This document shows positions 53,833-62,335 of a stretch of 64,000 nucleotides of DNA, in pieces. A program made the translations under genes and the position numbers. Each line of letters starts with the position of its first letter. Positions within the stretch are counted from its first letter, which is position 1. The notes under the pieces are model-generated. The model made no database searches and was not told the origin of the DNA. It worked only from the letters and a program-made list of their open reading frames with translations. Source of the DNA: Paenibacillus sp. PK3_47 (GTDB lineage Bacteria; Bacillota; Bacilli; Paenibacillales; Paenibacillaceae); assembly GCF_023520895.1 (NCBI RefSeq), contig NZ_CP026029.1, forward strand, positions 2,418,001-2,482,000. Reading direction: 5' to 3'.

Positions 53833-55218
53833 ATGATGGAGCAAGCGAAAAAAGAATTCAATTTGATGAAGCTCACCTGGCCGATATTCCTTGAGCTTTT
53901 TCTGTTCATGCTGATGGGCAGCGTGGATACCTTTATGATCAGTTCGGTCTCCGATGATGCGGTATCCGGCGTAGGTGCAGCCAATCAGATTATTGCCATG
54001 GCCATTCTCATTCTGAGCGTAATCGGCAATGGCGCGGCCATTGTTGTGTCCCAATATCTCGGCTCCAAAAAACCTCAGGAAGCAGCCAACGTAACCGGTA
54101 ACGCCATAACGCTGAACCTGGTCGTCGGTATCGTTCTGAGTGCTATTCTGCTGCTGTTCGGCGGAACGCTGCTGAGTGCCCTTAATATACAAGGCGATAT
54201 CCTTGTCCATGCCAAGGTGTATCTGCATATTGTCGGCGGCGGGATTTTCCTGCAGGCCCTGCTCAACGCTCTGGCCACAACAATCCGTACACACGGCTTC
54301 ACCAAACAGACCATGCTGGTCTCCCTGCTGATGAATATCATTCATGTGGTCGGCAACTACCTGCTCATTTACGGACACTTCGGTTTGCCTGCTCTTGGTG
54401 TACAAGGGGCAGCTATTTCTACCGTAGCCAGCCGGCTCATCTGTCTCGTCCTGTTCTTCCTGCTGCTCTACAGAATTATGGACGTCCGGGTCAAATGGTC
54501 CTACTACACCGTCCTGTCCAAAAAATACGTGATGCAAATTCTCAAAATCGGAATTCCTTCCGCCTTTGAATCGATTACTTATCAATCCTGCCAGCTGGTA
54601 TTTACACTGTACATCACTTATTTGGGTGCTGAAGCGATGGCCACCCGGCAGTATGCGCTTAATATCTCAAATTATATTTACCTGTTCAGCATGGCGGTAT
54701 CCATGGGAACTTCGATCATCGTCGGCCATCTTGTCGGGGCAAGACGGCCGGAGGAAGCCTACAGCCGGGTATTCTCCAGTGCAAAATGGGCGCTGATGAT
54801 CACAGTAGTCATCAACATTATTGTTATCCTCTTCCGTGTTCCCCTATTCGGGCTTTTCACGGACAACGAGAGCATCATTCTGATGGGCGCGCAGGTCATT
54901 CTGCTCAGCTTCTTCCTCGAAACAGGCCGTACCTGTAACCTGGTTATCATCAATTCGCTCCGGGCTTCAGGGGATGCCAAATTTCCGGTCTATATGGGCC
55001 TGATCTCCATGGTGTGCTTAAGCCTGCCGCTCGGTTATTTCCTGGTGTTTACCCTTGACCTGGGCCTCGCCGGCGTATGGCTGGCTTCCGCCTTTGACGA
55101 ATGGCTCAGAGCGGTCATTATGTACTTCCGCTGGAAGAGCAGAGCCTGGGAGAAGCACGGCCTGATCCAGCACGATACAGAGCTGCAGCCGGTCCCCTCC
55201 CCTGCCGCAGCACACTAA
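53833..55218 (+). CDS. MATE family efflux transporter
   Basis: This 461-residue protein has about twelve membrane helices in two repeats, the MATE (NorM/DinF) pattern. Typical stretches are LELFLFMLMGSVDTFMISSVSDDAVSGVGAANQI and, in the second half, QYALNISNYIYLFSMAVSMGTSIIVGHLVGARRPEEA. It exports drugs or cationic metabolites with Na+ or H+; the substrate is unknown. The ATG at 53833 follows AGAAGGTG; a second ATG is next to it. The terminator at 55285 ends the unit. Confidence 0.92.
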   Translation: MMEQAKKEFNLMKLTWPIFLELFLFMLMGSVDTFMISSVSDDAVSGVGAANQIIAMAILILSVIGNGAAIVVSQYLGSKKPQEAANVTGNAITLNLVVGIVLSAILLLFGGTLLSALNIQGDILVHAKVYLHIVGGGIFLQALLNALATTIRTHGFTKQTMLVSLLMNIIHVVGNYLLIYGHFGLPALGVQGAAISTVASRLICLVLFFLLLYRIMDVRVKWSYYTVLSKKYVMQILKIGIPSAFESITYQSCQLVFTLYITYLGAEAMATRQYALNISNYIYLFSMAVSMGTSIIVGHLVGARRPEEAYSRVFSSAKWALMITVVINIIVILFRVPLFGLFTDNESIILMGAQVILLSFFLETGRTCNLVIINSLRASGDAKFPVYMGLISMVCLSLPLGYFLVFTLDLGLAGVWLASAFDEWLRAVIMYFRWKSRAWEKHGLIQHDTELQPVPSPAAAH

Positions 55219-55219
55219 A

Positions 55220-55279
55220 CAAAATTCCCCAAAGTGGCGCTTTGCTTCGAAGCAGATTTCAGGTGCTTTGCGGGACTCC
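55220..55279 (-). repeat. Dispersed hairpin repeat, copy 3
   Basis: A shortened, diverged copy of the repeat at 55640-55718 in the same orientation. Shared blocks are GGCGCTTTGCTTCGAAGC (versus GGGGCTTTGCTTCAATGC) and TTTCAGGTGCTTTGCGGG. It lies between the MATE stop and its terminator. Confidence 0.7.
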
Positions 55280-55284
55280 ACGCC

Positions 55285-55333
55285 AAAAAAGGCGGTTCGC
55301 CAAGGTCTGCTGACCTGGTGAACCGCCTTTTTA
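55285..55333. terminator. Bidirectional terminator
   Basis: AAAAGGCGGTTCGCC pairs with GGTGAACCGCCTTTT, with T-runs on both strands, between the convergent MATE and YdjO-like genes. Confidence 0.87.
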
Positions 55334-55339
55334 TATGAA

Positions 55340-55570
55340 CTACGTGATCGTAATCCCTTTCTTCATTTCCTTCATTTCATGATTCGTATTCACCAGCATA
55401 GGCAGAATCTTCATACTTCTGGTCATGGCAGAGCTGCACTGCCAGCAGGTAGGCGCATACTGAAAGGCGAAATTATCACGCATCCATCCGGTACAGCCCT
55501 CTTTGGTGCAGGACCAAATGGCGGTATTCTCCTCCGGGAGATCCTCCAGTGCTTTTTTACGAAAATACAT
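55340..55570 (-). CDS. YdjO-like small zinc-ribbon protein
   Basis: This 76-residue protein resembles the cold-inducible YdjO family: it begins MYFRKKALEDLPEENTAIW and has two Cys pairs, Cys21/Cys26 and Cys42/Cys45, around the conserved GWMRDNFAF segment, a likely zinc site. YdjO-type genes often sit near cold shock genes, and a cold shock protein gene lies 200 bp away on the same strand. The function is not known. Confidence 0.8.
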   Translation of the reverse strand: MYFRKKALEDLPEENTAIWSCTKEGCTGWMRDNFAFQYAPTCWQCSSAMTRSMKILPMLVNTNHEMKEMKKGITIT

Positions 55571-55639
55571 AATACCCCTCCTTAGTTCGAATCAAAAGAA
55601 TTCATTGTCTTTTACGGGAACGTTAGGACAGGCTGCTTA

Positions 55640-55718
55640 AAATATCCCCACAAAGCGGGGCTTTGCTTCAATGCGTATTCAGGTAGTTTGCGGGGCCCCA
55701 ATATATATTTTCTGATAC
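55640..55718 (-). repeat. Dispersed hairpin repeat, copy 2
   Basis: On the minus strand it runs from GTATCAGAAAATATATATTG to GGGGATATTTT. It matches copy 1 (20078-20160) over its whole length. The hairpin GCAAAG-N5-CTTTG is kept. It lies just beyond the cold shock gene terminator. Confidence 0.8.
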
Positions 55719-55721
55719 ATT

Positions 55722-55758
55722 AAAAAAGCTGCCCTCAACTGATGTTAAGGACAGCTTA
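55722..55758 (-). terminator. Terminator of cold shock gene
   Basis: On the minus strand AAGCTGTCCT pairs with AGGGCAGCTT (one wobble), followed by TTTT, 10 bp after the stop. Confidence 0.85.
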
Positions 55759-55767
55759 TTTGTTAAA

Positions 55768-55968
55768 TTACAGTTTTACAACGTTTTCGGCTTGTGGTCC
55801 ACGAGCGCCTTGAGTTACGTTGAACTCTACGCGTTGGCCTTCGTCCAAAGTCTTGAAGCCGTCGCCAGTGATTGCGGAGAAGTGTACGAATACGTCGCTT
55901 CCGCCTTCAACCTCGATAAAACCGAAACCTTTGTCTGCGTTGAACCATTTAACTGTACCTGTTTGCAT
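55768..55968 (-). CDS. Cold shock protein (CspA/CspB family)
   Basis: This 66-residue single-domain RNA/DNA chaperone has a five-stranded OB fold with RNP1 (KGFGFIEV) and RNP2 (VFVHF). It begins [16 protein letters not shown]; the ATG at 55968 has GGAGGT 8 bases upstream, so an ATG 15 bases earlier is rejected. It is preceded by a long leader of about 145 bases with a big hairpin, as in cold-regulated csp mRNAs. Transcription ends at the hairpin at 55722. Confidence 0.95.
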   Translation of the reverse strand: MQTGTVKWFNADKGFGFIEVEGGSDVFVHFSAITGDGFKTLDEGQRVEFNVTQGARGPQAENVVKL

Positions 55969-56037
55969 GTATATTACCTCCAAATTTAATTTAACATGTC
56001 CTTTTATTCCTACGTAATTGTACGAACAAATAAAAAT

Positions 56038-56093
56038 TCACACATCGGAAAAGGATTCATTAGCACAAATGATAACCTTTTCCAATATGTGAA
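56038..56093 (-). promoter_or_regulatory. Leader hairpin of cold shock mRNA
   Basis: GGAAAAGG pairs with CCTTTTCC, extended by CACAT/ATGTG, around a loop of about 22 bases in the untranslated leader. The structure lies between the promoter and the ribosome site, so it may act as a temperature-sensitive element. Confidence 0.6.
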
Positions 56094-56120
56094 TTAAGGG
56101 TTAAATTTATGATTAACCTC

Positions 56121-56149
56121 ATTGTAGCACAGTTCCTCGCCAAAAGCAA
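56121..56149 (-). promoter_or_regulatory. Promoter of cold shock gene
   Basis: On the minus strand TTGCTT and TACAAT are separated by 17 bp, a good sigma-A promoter. Transcription would start near 56114. Confidence 0.7.
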
Positions 56150-56226
56150 AGCATCCGTTAAAATAATTACAGGAAGCGGGCCTTTTCCCGGAAAAATACA
56201 GGCAGACCCGCTTAACAGCAGCACTT

Positions 56227-56505
56227 CTAGTCGATATATCCGGCCAAGCCCTTATCCATGAGGTAATCCATTTCGGCCTCCAGGATGTTCTCGACCGTTA
56301 ATTCATCCAGCTTCACATCACGCTGGGCGGTCACATAATCCACCAGATCGTCATGGTCAATATCAACTTCGCCTTTGCTATTAGCCTTGGCGTTATTGAT
56401 AAAGGTCTGCTCATGCTTCAGCACCAGCTTGATCAGCTTGGGGTCTACCTTGGTCTCGGCGGCCAGTACCGCCAGCAGTTCCTGTTCATTCACTTTGTCG
56501 CTCAT
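56227..56505 (-). CDS. Small acidic hypothetical protein
   Basis: I do not recognise this 92-residue protein. It is acidic and mostly helical, with a run such as VDPKLIKLVLKHEQTFINNAK followed by VDIDHDDLVDYV and a helix ENILEAEMDYLMDKGL. Codon use and composition look like a real gene. The ATG at 56505 has AAGGAG 12 bases upstream (somewhat far); an ATG at 56532 has none. It lies alone between the csp promoter and the metallo-hydrolase gene. Confidence 0.65.
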   Translation of the reverse strand: MSDKVNEQELLAVLAAETKVDPKLIKLVLKHEQTFINNAKANSKGEVDIDHDDLVDYVTAQRDVKLDELTVENILEAEMDYLMDKGLAGYID

Positions 56506-56573
56506 TGTGGTTGTCAGCTCCTTGGCATTCATGCAGGATTATTGTAGCACAAGTCTGCCCCTGCTGTTCTTCC

Positions 56574-57674
56574 TCATTTCCACCAATGCAAAGACGGGGC
56601 CTCTGCCGCGCCTACAACGACAGTTTCACCGATTCTTGGTGTGGCAATTCTCAATCCGTGCTGCTGTGCCGCCTTCAGTACCCGCTCTACAGGATCAGTC
56701 CAGTCATGCATGGCAAGCGTGAAAGCTCCCCAATGGATCGGGATCATCAGCTTCCCCTGCAGATCGGTCTGGGCCTGCGCCGTCTGTTCCGGCATCATAT
56801 GAATATCCGCCCAGCGCCGGTCATATTGTCCGCATTCCATCAAGGTCAGATCAAAAGGCCCGTATTTCCGGCCAATCTCTGCAAAGTGAGGCCCGTATCC
56901 GCTGTCTCCGCTGAAAAAGACGTTAGCCTGCTTGCCCTGCAGTATCCAGGAGCACCACAGCGTAGTGTTGCGGTCCAGCAGGCTCCGCCCGGAGAAGTGC
57001 CGGGCCGGGGCACAGGTGAGGGTCAACCCGGAAAAGACAAGCTCATCCCACCAGTCAAACTCCCGGATGCATTCCCTGGGTACACCCCACCGCTTCAGAT
57101 GTGCTCCGACACCAAGCGGCACGATGAACATTGACGTCTTATGCTGCAGCTGCTTGATCGTTCCGTAATCAAGGTGGTCATAATGATCATGCGAGAGCAG
57201 AACAGCATCTATATGCGGAAGGTCAGCTACCCCAGCCGGCAGCTGCCTGCTGTAGCGCTTGCCTCCAATGAACGGGAAAGGCGATGGCGCACGTCCCAGC
57301 ATCGGATCCAGAAAGAGGGTTACGCCCTCCATTTCCAGCAGCACTGCTGAATGTCCGAACCAGGTGGCCCTGGTGGCTGTGCCTTGCTGGATGGAACAAG
57401 GTTGCAGCGGCTGGGGCTCCAGCAGTCTCTCCGGCCGGGAGCGCGGGTTGCCTTTGATGAAATCTCTGAGAATGGACAATCCGCCTCCGGGGCTGGCCTC
57501 CTTCCCGACCGGATACGGGTAGACAAACTTCCCCTGCTGAAATTGGTGCGAGCGGCTGATGACCATCCGTTCCGGCCTAGAGGTCCGGGCGCCGAACGCG
57601 GGGTATAATGTCATCACTGAATAGGCGGCAGCAATCAGCGCCAATATTGTCCCCGCTATAATAATAAGAGCCAT
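56574..57674 (-). CDS. NAPE-PLD-like MBL-fold hydrolase, membrane-anchored
   Basis: This 366-residue protein has an N-terminal membrane helix (residues 1-22) and a metallo-beta-lactamase-type domain with SHDHYDHLD, the HxHxDH metal motif, and later FSGDSGYGPHFAEIG and PIHWGAFTLAMHDW. The order and the TWFGHSAVLLEMEG start resemble the N-acyl-phosphatidylethanolamine phospholipase D/RomA group. The substrate, possibly a phospholipid, is inferred. It probably faces the cytoplasm or the outer surface from a single anchor; orientation cannot be fixed. Confidence 0.82.
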   Translation of the reverse strand: MALIIIAGTILALIAAAYSVMTLYPAFGARTSRPERMVISRSHQFQQGKFVYPYPVGKEASPGGGLSILRDFIKGNPRSRPERLLEPQPLQPCSIQQGTATRATWFGHSAVLLEMEGVTLFLDPMLGRAPSPFPFIGGKRYSRQLPAGVADLPHIDAVLLSHDHYDHLDYGTIKQLQHKTSMFIVPLGVGAHLKRWGVPRECIREFDWWDELVFSGLTLTCAPARHFSGRSLLDRNTTLWCSWILQGKQANVFFSGDSGYGPHFAEIGRKYGPFDLTLMECGQYDRRWADIHMMPEQTAQAQTDLQGKLMIPIHWGAFTLAMHDWTDPVERVLKAAQQHGLRIATPRIGETVVVGAAEAPSLHWWK

Positions 57675-57765
57675 ATACTAGTCCTTCTCTCCTGCAAATT
57701 CAAACTCATGGACATATTATAAGGCGCCGGCCACAGCGGGGCAAACTTTGCTCCTTCCTTGATGG

Positions 57766-58479
57766 CTACCGGTCCCAGCCGGGTATGCTGCGCAGATTGC
57801 CGTCCAGAATCTGAAATGCACTCTTCACCGGAATCCCGCGGGGCGACGAAGCCGTCTGAATATAACAGGAATCAATCCCTACCGCTTCGGCCCCTGCCAT
57901 ATCGGTCCGCGGGTCGTTGCCTATCATCACGGCAGAACGGAGCTCCGCACCGTAAGTTTCGGTTAAATAACGGTAAAATAAGGGGTCGGGCTTACAAACA
58001 CCAGCCTCCGAGGAAATAGCTGCACCGTCGAACAGATGCAGGATGCCCAGCATACGTAGCTCTGCCTCGACAAAAGTCTTCTGCCCGTTGGAGAGCAGAA
58101 AGACCTTCTTACCGTCAGAGCGCAGACGCTGTAAAATCTCCTTGACCCCGTCATAGAGGGAGATATGGATCATCGATAGCGTGCGCAGCCATCTCACCGT
58201 TTCCTGCAGCCAGGCGTCGGCTGGATTACCTCCCAAATCACGGGCGACCGCCCGGAAGACCTCCTCCATGACAAAATCGGGAAACTGGCAGCTCCGGGCG
58301 GCTGCAGCCAGCTGGCTGTCGCGCTCGGCCAAAAACCGTTCCTTCAGCTCAGCGCCTGCAATGTTCATGCCATGATAACCGAAATGAAAGCCCAGCCGGT
58401 TCCATACCTCCGGAGACTCCTCATCTGTCTCAATATCAATCAGTGTGCCGTATAAATCAAAGATATAAGTTCTGTACAT
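57766..58479 (-). CDS. HAD superfamily hydrolase
   Basis: This 237-residue HAD-fold phosphatase or dehalogenase-like protein has motif I FDLYGTLI (nucleophile Asp8), motif II LLSNGQK, motif III Lys in VCKPDPLFY and motif IV IGNDPRTDMAGAEAVG. The third motif I residue is Tyr where phosphatases usually have a second Asp, as in DxYGT-type (haloacid dehalogenase-like) members, so plain phosphatase activity is uncertain. It ends a two-gene unit, starting 3 bp after the stop of the DUF2339 gene. Confidence 0.85.
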   Translation of the reverse strand: MYRTYIFDLYGTLIDIETDEESPEVWNRLGFHFGYHGMNIAGAELKERFLAERDSQLAAAARSCQFPDFVMEEVFRAVARDLGGNPADAWLQETVRWLRTLSMIHISLYDGVKEILQRLRSDGKKVFLLSNGQKTFVEAELRMLGILHLFDGAAISSEAGVCKPDPLFYRYLTETYGAELRSAVMIGNDPRTDMAGAEAVGIDSCYIQTASSPRGIPVKSAFQILDGNLRSIPGWDR

Positions 58480-58482
58480 AGG

Positions 58483-61059
58483 TTATATTCCTTTCTCTCC
58501 AGGCTCTTGTTCTTCCTTGGCATAAGCCTCTTCCATTCTGTTCGATACCTTCTGATACAGATATGAAATCCCCAGCAGGCAGATACCGAATGTAAAGTAG
58601 GCGATAATCTTGCTGCCGAGACCCAGCAGGCTGAGATCATAGAGCAGCAGCTTGCCTGTCGCAAACAGGGACAGCAGAAGACCGAAGCGCCGGATATAGA
58701 TATATCTGTAGCGGAAGCCATACATAATGAACAGCGCCGCCAGCAGCAGATACATCAGGCTGTAAGCCAGGCCGCCGTCGCTGAGCTGCAGCTGCACACC
58801 CATGGAAGCCGTAACACTGCATAACAGGTATACCCCCATGATAACCGGATACAGCTCCATATTGCGGTAGTAGCGCTGGATAGTTGTGCGAAGCAGCCCT
58901 CCGCCGCTGAACCAGACGAACACATTGAATAGAATCAGCATCCCGAGTGCCAGATAATCGGCCGCTGTATTGTCAGCGAACTCCGGCCGCAGGGCAGGCA
59001 TGCCCATCGTGATGCTGATACAAATGACATAACCGGTCACCCGCAGCAGCAGTACCATGTAACCGACTATTTTGTCGTATAGGACCGTGACCTTTGGCAA
59101 TGCATAAGCCAGACCTACAGTAAGCAGCGCGGTCAGCAGCAGCTTGTAGAAAGCGAAGTGACGCAGATTCTCCGGCACGTACAGGTCATATAGAGTTAAA
59201 GCTTCATACACAATATAAGCATAGAAATTCAGCAGCGCCGCATATTTGAACCCTACCGCCAGTTTCACCTCATAAGGTGTACTGCGGAGCAGCGTCTCCT
59301 CCCTGGAATGGCGGACCGCATAGACAACAGCGACAAGGAGCATCCCGGCCGTTATAAACGTGTATTTCAGGTCAAAATAAGGATTGATGTCACCAATCAA
59401 AGCGTTGCGCACCGCCGCCTGCAGTGGAACATCGATGATGAAAAATGACCCCAGGCATAACATCAAAATTCCCCAGCCGGCTCTTTCCACACCCTTGAAG
59501 CGGTAACGCAGGCCGTACACCGTCAGCAAGACCGCCTCGGTCAGCCAGCCGATGGACCACCAGGCCGCTCCCAGCTGGAACGGAACCAGCAATACGGCAA
59601 AGGTCAGCGAGGTGCAGTAGAACAGCAGCCGGCTTTCTTTTTCCTGCGGCATCTGCTTTTGAACGAACCGGCCGAGGCCCAGGTACATCAGGCAGAAAGC
59701 GAGCGCGAGCGCACCTTTGTAATCATCAAGCCCCGCATCCAGAAACAGAATGTACAGGGTTACACAGCTGATCACCGTATTGCAGCCCAGCAGGGAGAAA
59801 TCCCACCAGGACAGCTTGCTGCGGAATTTGAACGGGTACCAGAGTGTAATGCCAAGGTACATGGCAAAGGTCAGCACTACATAGAACATGCTGGCAGCGG
59901 TGCTCCCCGAGAAAATAATCAGCAGCAGCATCGAAGGCACATTGAAGAAAAAGCTGATGTAATTGACAACAATCCAGCGCTTGCTCAGTGAGATCAGCAG
60001 AATTAATAGATTAAGCAGGAATAAATAACCCATAGCTACATATACGGCTGCACCCTCAAGACCAAATGCGCCTATGTATGAGAATAACGGCAGATACCCG
60101 CCGGCAAGGCCCAGTGAGCAGATCGTCCGTGATTCATACCTCAGTGACAGCAGCACGGCTGCAGCGGTAACTAGTATCGAGAGGGCAAGCCCCGTATAAA
60201 GCCCGATAATCTCCAGCAAAAAGTAACTGTAGAACACGGAGCCGTACAGAACAGAAATCCCTCCGCCCAGCACGCCAAGCGCAAACGCCCCTCTTCCCCT
60301 GCGGAACAGCCACTCGCCTCCGCCCAGCATCAATAATCCGAGCAGGAAAAAGGCTGCGCCCTTCATATATCCGTTGAACCAGGTTAAATAGGTGTACCTG
60401 AAGCCCGCACCCACAGCCAGAATTAACAGCAGAATGGCCAGACGGTTAATCCAGTTCAGCCCGATTTTCATTTCAATCACGTTCTGCTTGCGGCGGCGCT
60501 GCATCGTCTCCTCACTGACCCCTTCAGCAGCAAAATCATCCATCCGGCCCTGCATGACATCACTCTGCAGCTTATGGGATTCACCCAGTGCTTTTCTGCG
60601 CATTAAAATCCGCTCATCCAGCCTGCTCTTCAGCTCATCCAGCATGTAAGTGAATTCCGTCCGGTCTTTACCCAGCTCATGCTCGGCCGCCTTGTACATT
60701 CTCTCGATACGCTGCTTTGTTTCCTGTTCAAAAGATGTCAGACGGTCCAGATAGCGGCGGCTTTGTGATGCAAAATAAGTCTGGAGCTTCTCCCGCGATA
60801 CCCGCAGAATACCCAGCTTTTCATCCAGAATCTGCTCCGCAAGCGCAGTCCGCAGCTCCGAATTTTCGCGGCGCAGCTTCGCCGCCTGGCTGTTCAGCTC
60901 AGCCAGAGCCGCTTTATTCTCTTCATACTGCTTCTTCAGCACTTCGTTCTCATGTACCAAATCGCTGTTCTCATATTCTGTGATCAAGGCTTTGTACTCT
61001 TTAAGCAGCACATCCTGCTGCTCCTGTACCGCTTTCAGCCGATCCCTGAACTGCTCCAT
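58483..61059 (-). CDS. DUF2339 multi-pass membrane protein
   Basis: This 858-residue protein has an N-terminal coiled coil (about 1-150, rich in Glu, Lys and Leu) and then about 24 or more hydrophobic segments from residue ~200 to 840, the pattern of the DUF2339 family. No catalytic motif is visible and the role is unknown. A short Lys/Glu-rich tail ends it. GGGGGG lies 5 bases before the ATG, and the HAD gene follows directly, so they form an operon. Confidence 0.88.
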   Translation of the reverse strand: MEQFRDRLKAVQEQQDVLLKEYKALITEYENSDLVHENEVLKKQYEENKAALAELNSQAAKLRRENSELRTALAEQILDEKLGILRVSREKLQTYFASQSRRYLDRLTSFEQETKQRIERMYKAAEHELGKDRTEFTYMLDELKSRLDERILMRRKALGESHKLQSDVMQGRMDDFAAEGVSEETMQRRRKQNVIEMKIGLNWINRLAILLLILAVGAGFRYTYLTWFNGYMKGAAFFLLGLLMLGGGEWLFRRGRGAFALGVLGGGISVLYGSVFYSYFLLEIIGLYTGLALSILVTAAAVLLSLRYESRTICSLGLAGGYLPLFSYIGAFGLEGAAVYVAMGYLFLLNLLILLISLSKRWIVVNYISFFFNVPSMLLLIIFSGSTAASMFYVVLTFAMYLGITLWYPFKFRSKLSWWDFSLLGCNTVISCVTLYILFLDAGLDDYKGALALAFCLMYLGLGRFVQKQMPQEKESRLLFYCTSLTFAVLLVPFQLGAAWWSIGWLTEAVLLTVYGLRYRFKGVERAGWGILMLCLGSFFIIDVPLQAAVRNALIGDINPYFDLKYTFITAGMLLVAVVYAVRHSREETLLRSTPYEVKLAVGFKYAALLNFYAYIVYEALTLYDLYVPENLRHFAFYKLLLTALLTVGLAYALPKVTVLYDKIVGYMVLLLRVTGYVICISITMGMPALRPEFADNTAADYLALGMLILFNVFVWFSGGGLLRTTIQRYYRNMELYPVIMGVYLLCSVTASMGVQLQLSDGGLAYSLMYLLLAALFIMYGFRYRYIYIRRFGLLLSLFATGKLLLYDLSLLGLGSKIIAYFTFGICLLGISYLYQKVSNRMEEAYAKEEQEPGEKGI

Positions 61060-61237
61060 AAGCGCCCCCCGGTAACACTATTTGTTAATATTTTCATTTT
61101 ACCCTGAAAGAGCAATGTCGGAACAGGTGCAAATCATATCAATTAAATTCTTAAATGCATGCAACAAATTTCAGCCAACCCCCGTTAAGAAGATGACACC
61201 TACCTGACAATCCCGACGAAAAGGAGCTTACACACCA

Positions 61238-62269
61238 ATGAACAAATCACTCAAAACAAGCGCAGCCCTTCTGACCTTATCACTGGCCCTTACCACTGGT
61301 GCCGTATCTGCCGCACCGTTCATTACCACGCTGCCGGCCACCAAAGCACCGCAGGCTGCCGCAGCCAATCAGACTTTTTCCATTGAGGTCAACGGAACCG
61401 CCATCGCTGAGCACGGCTTCCAGACTGCCGGAGCCAAAGAGCCTCTGATTCCTTTGCGTTCGGTTGCTGAGGCACTCGGATTCACGATCACCTGGAATCC
61501 TAAGACCAAGGCTGTGGATTTGAGCAAAGGCACTACTTTTACGACTGTAAAGAGCGGAGAGGACCGCTACGCCGTCAATAAAATGAACAAATCTCTGGGA
61601 ACAGTCCCGGTAACAAAGGCGGACAAGCTGTTCGTTCCGGTTTCTTTTGTCAGCGAAGTGCTGAACCAGAACATCTCCGTGGAGGGACAACAAATCATGG
61701 TATCATCTGCGGTGGAGCATCAGAATGAGACCGGCGTCATTACCGCCATTAATCAGGACAAAAAATATCCTTCGGTTCAAATCAAAGGAACAGGCACAGC
61801 CGGCCTCGTGCTGAACCTGGGCGAGGATACTGTTATAGCTGCGGCTGACGGTACCAAGCTTGATATCGCCGACCTGCAGATTGGCATGACCATTGAAGCG
61901 GAGCATGCGAACTTTGCAACCCTCAGCCTCCCGCCGCAGACTCCTGCCTACGCAATCACCGTCCAGGACAGCAAGCTGCAAAAGGATACGCTCGGTACAC
62001 AAGGCATAGTTGAAGAAGTGCTAACATCTGAAGACGGCTCGCTCAGCATCCGGATCAAGGGCACCGGTCTTACTGATACGTCCCAAAGTGAAGTCGTACT
62101 CCGCATTAACGCTGACACCGCCATTGTTAATGAAAGCGGCGAGGCCGTTTCGGGCAGCTCACTGGTTCAGGGCGCACAAGTGATCGGCTTCTATAGTCCG
62201 GTCTTGACCCGGAGCCTGCCGCCTATCGGCACGGCCCTGAAGGTAGTAGTGGAAACCGTTCAGCAATAA
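61238..62269 (+). CDS. Secreted protein with copper-amine-oxidase N domain
   Basis: This 343-residue protein has a signal peptide (about 1-26) and a stalk-like copper amine oxidase N-terminal domain (about 48-145: IEVNGT, PLIPLRSVAEALGFTITWN, VPVSFVSEVLNQNISVEG). A second half has two short beta-rich repeats, each beginning GVITAINQD or GIVEEVLTSEDG. The N-terminal domain is common in Paenibacillus surface proteins and is not itself an oxidase. Its partner is unknown. AAGGAG lies 9-10 bases before the ATG. Confidence 0.85.
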   Translation: MNKSLKTSAALLTLSLALTTGAVSAAPFITTLPATKAPQAAAANQTFSIEVNGTAIAEHGFQTAGAKEPLIPLRSVAEALGFTITWNPKTKAVDLSKGTTFTTVKSGEDRYAVNKMNKSLGTVPVTKADKLFVPVSFVSEVLNQNISVEGQQIMVSSAVEHQNETGVITAINQDKKYPSVQIKGTGTAGLVLNLGEDTVIAAADGTKLDIADLQIGMTIEAEHANFATLSLPPQTPAYAITVQDSKLQKDTLGTQGIVEEVLTSEDGSLSIRIKGTGLTDTSQSEVVLRINADTAIVNESGEAVSGSSLVQGAQVIGFYSPVLTRSLPPIGTALKVVVETVQQ

Positions 62270-62277
62270 AGGAACAT

Positions 62278-62320
62278 AAAAGACCACGTCTCCGGTAATT
62301 ACGGAAACTGTGGTCTTTTG
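62278..62320. terminator. Bidirectional terminator
   Basis: AAAAGACCAC pairs with GTGGTCTTTT around a structured loop, with T-rich flanks in both directions, between converging genes. Confidence 0.83.
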
Positions 62321-62335
62321 TTCAGAACGGAGCGG

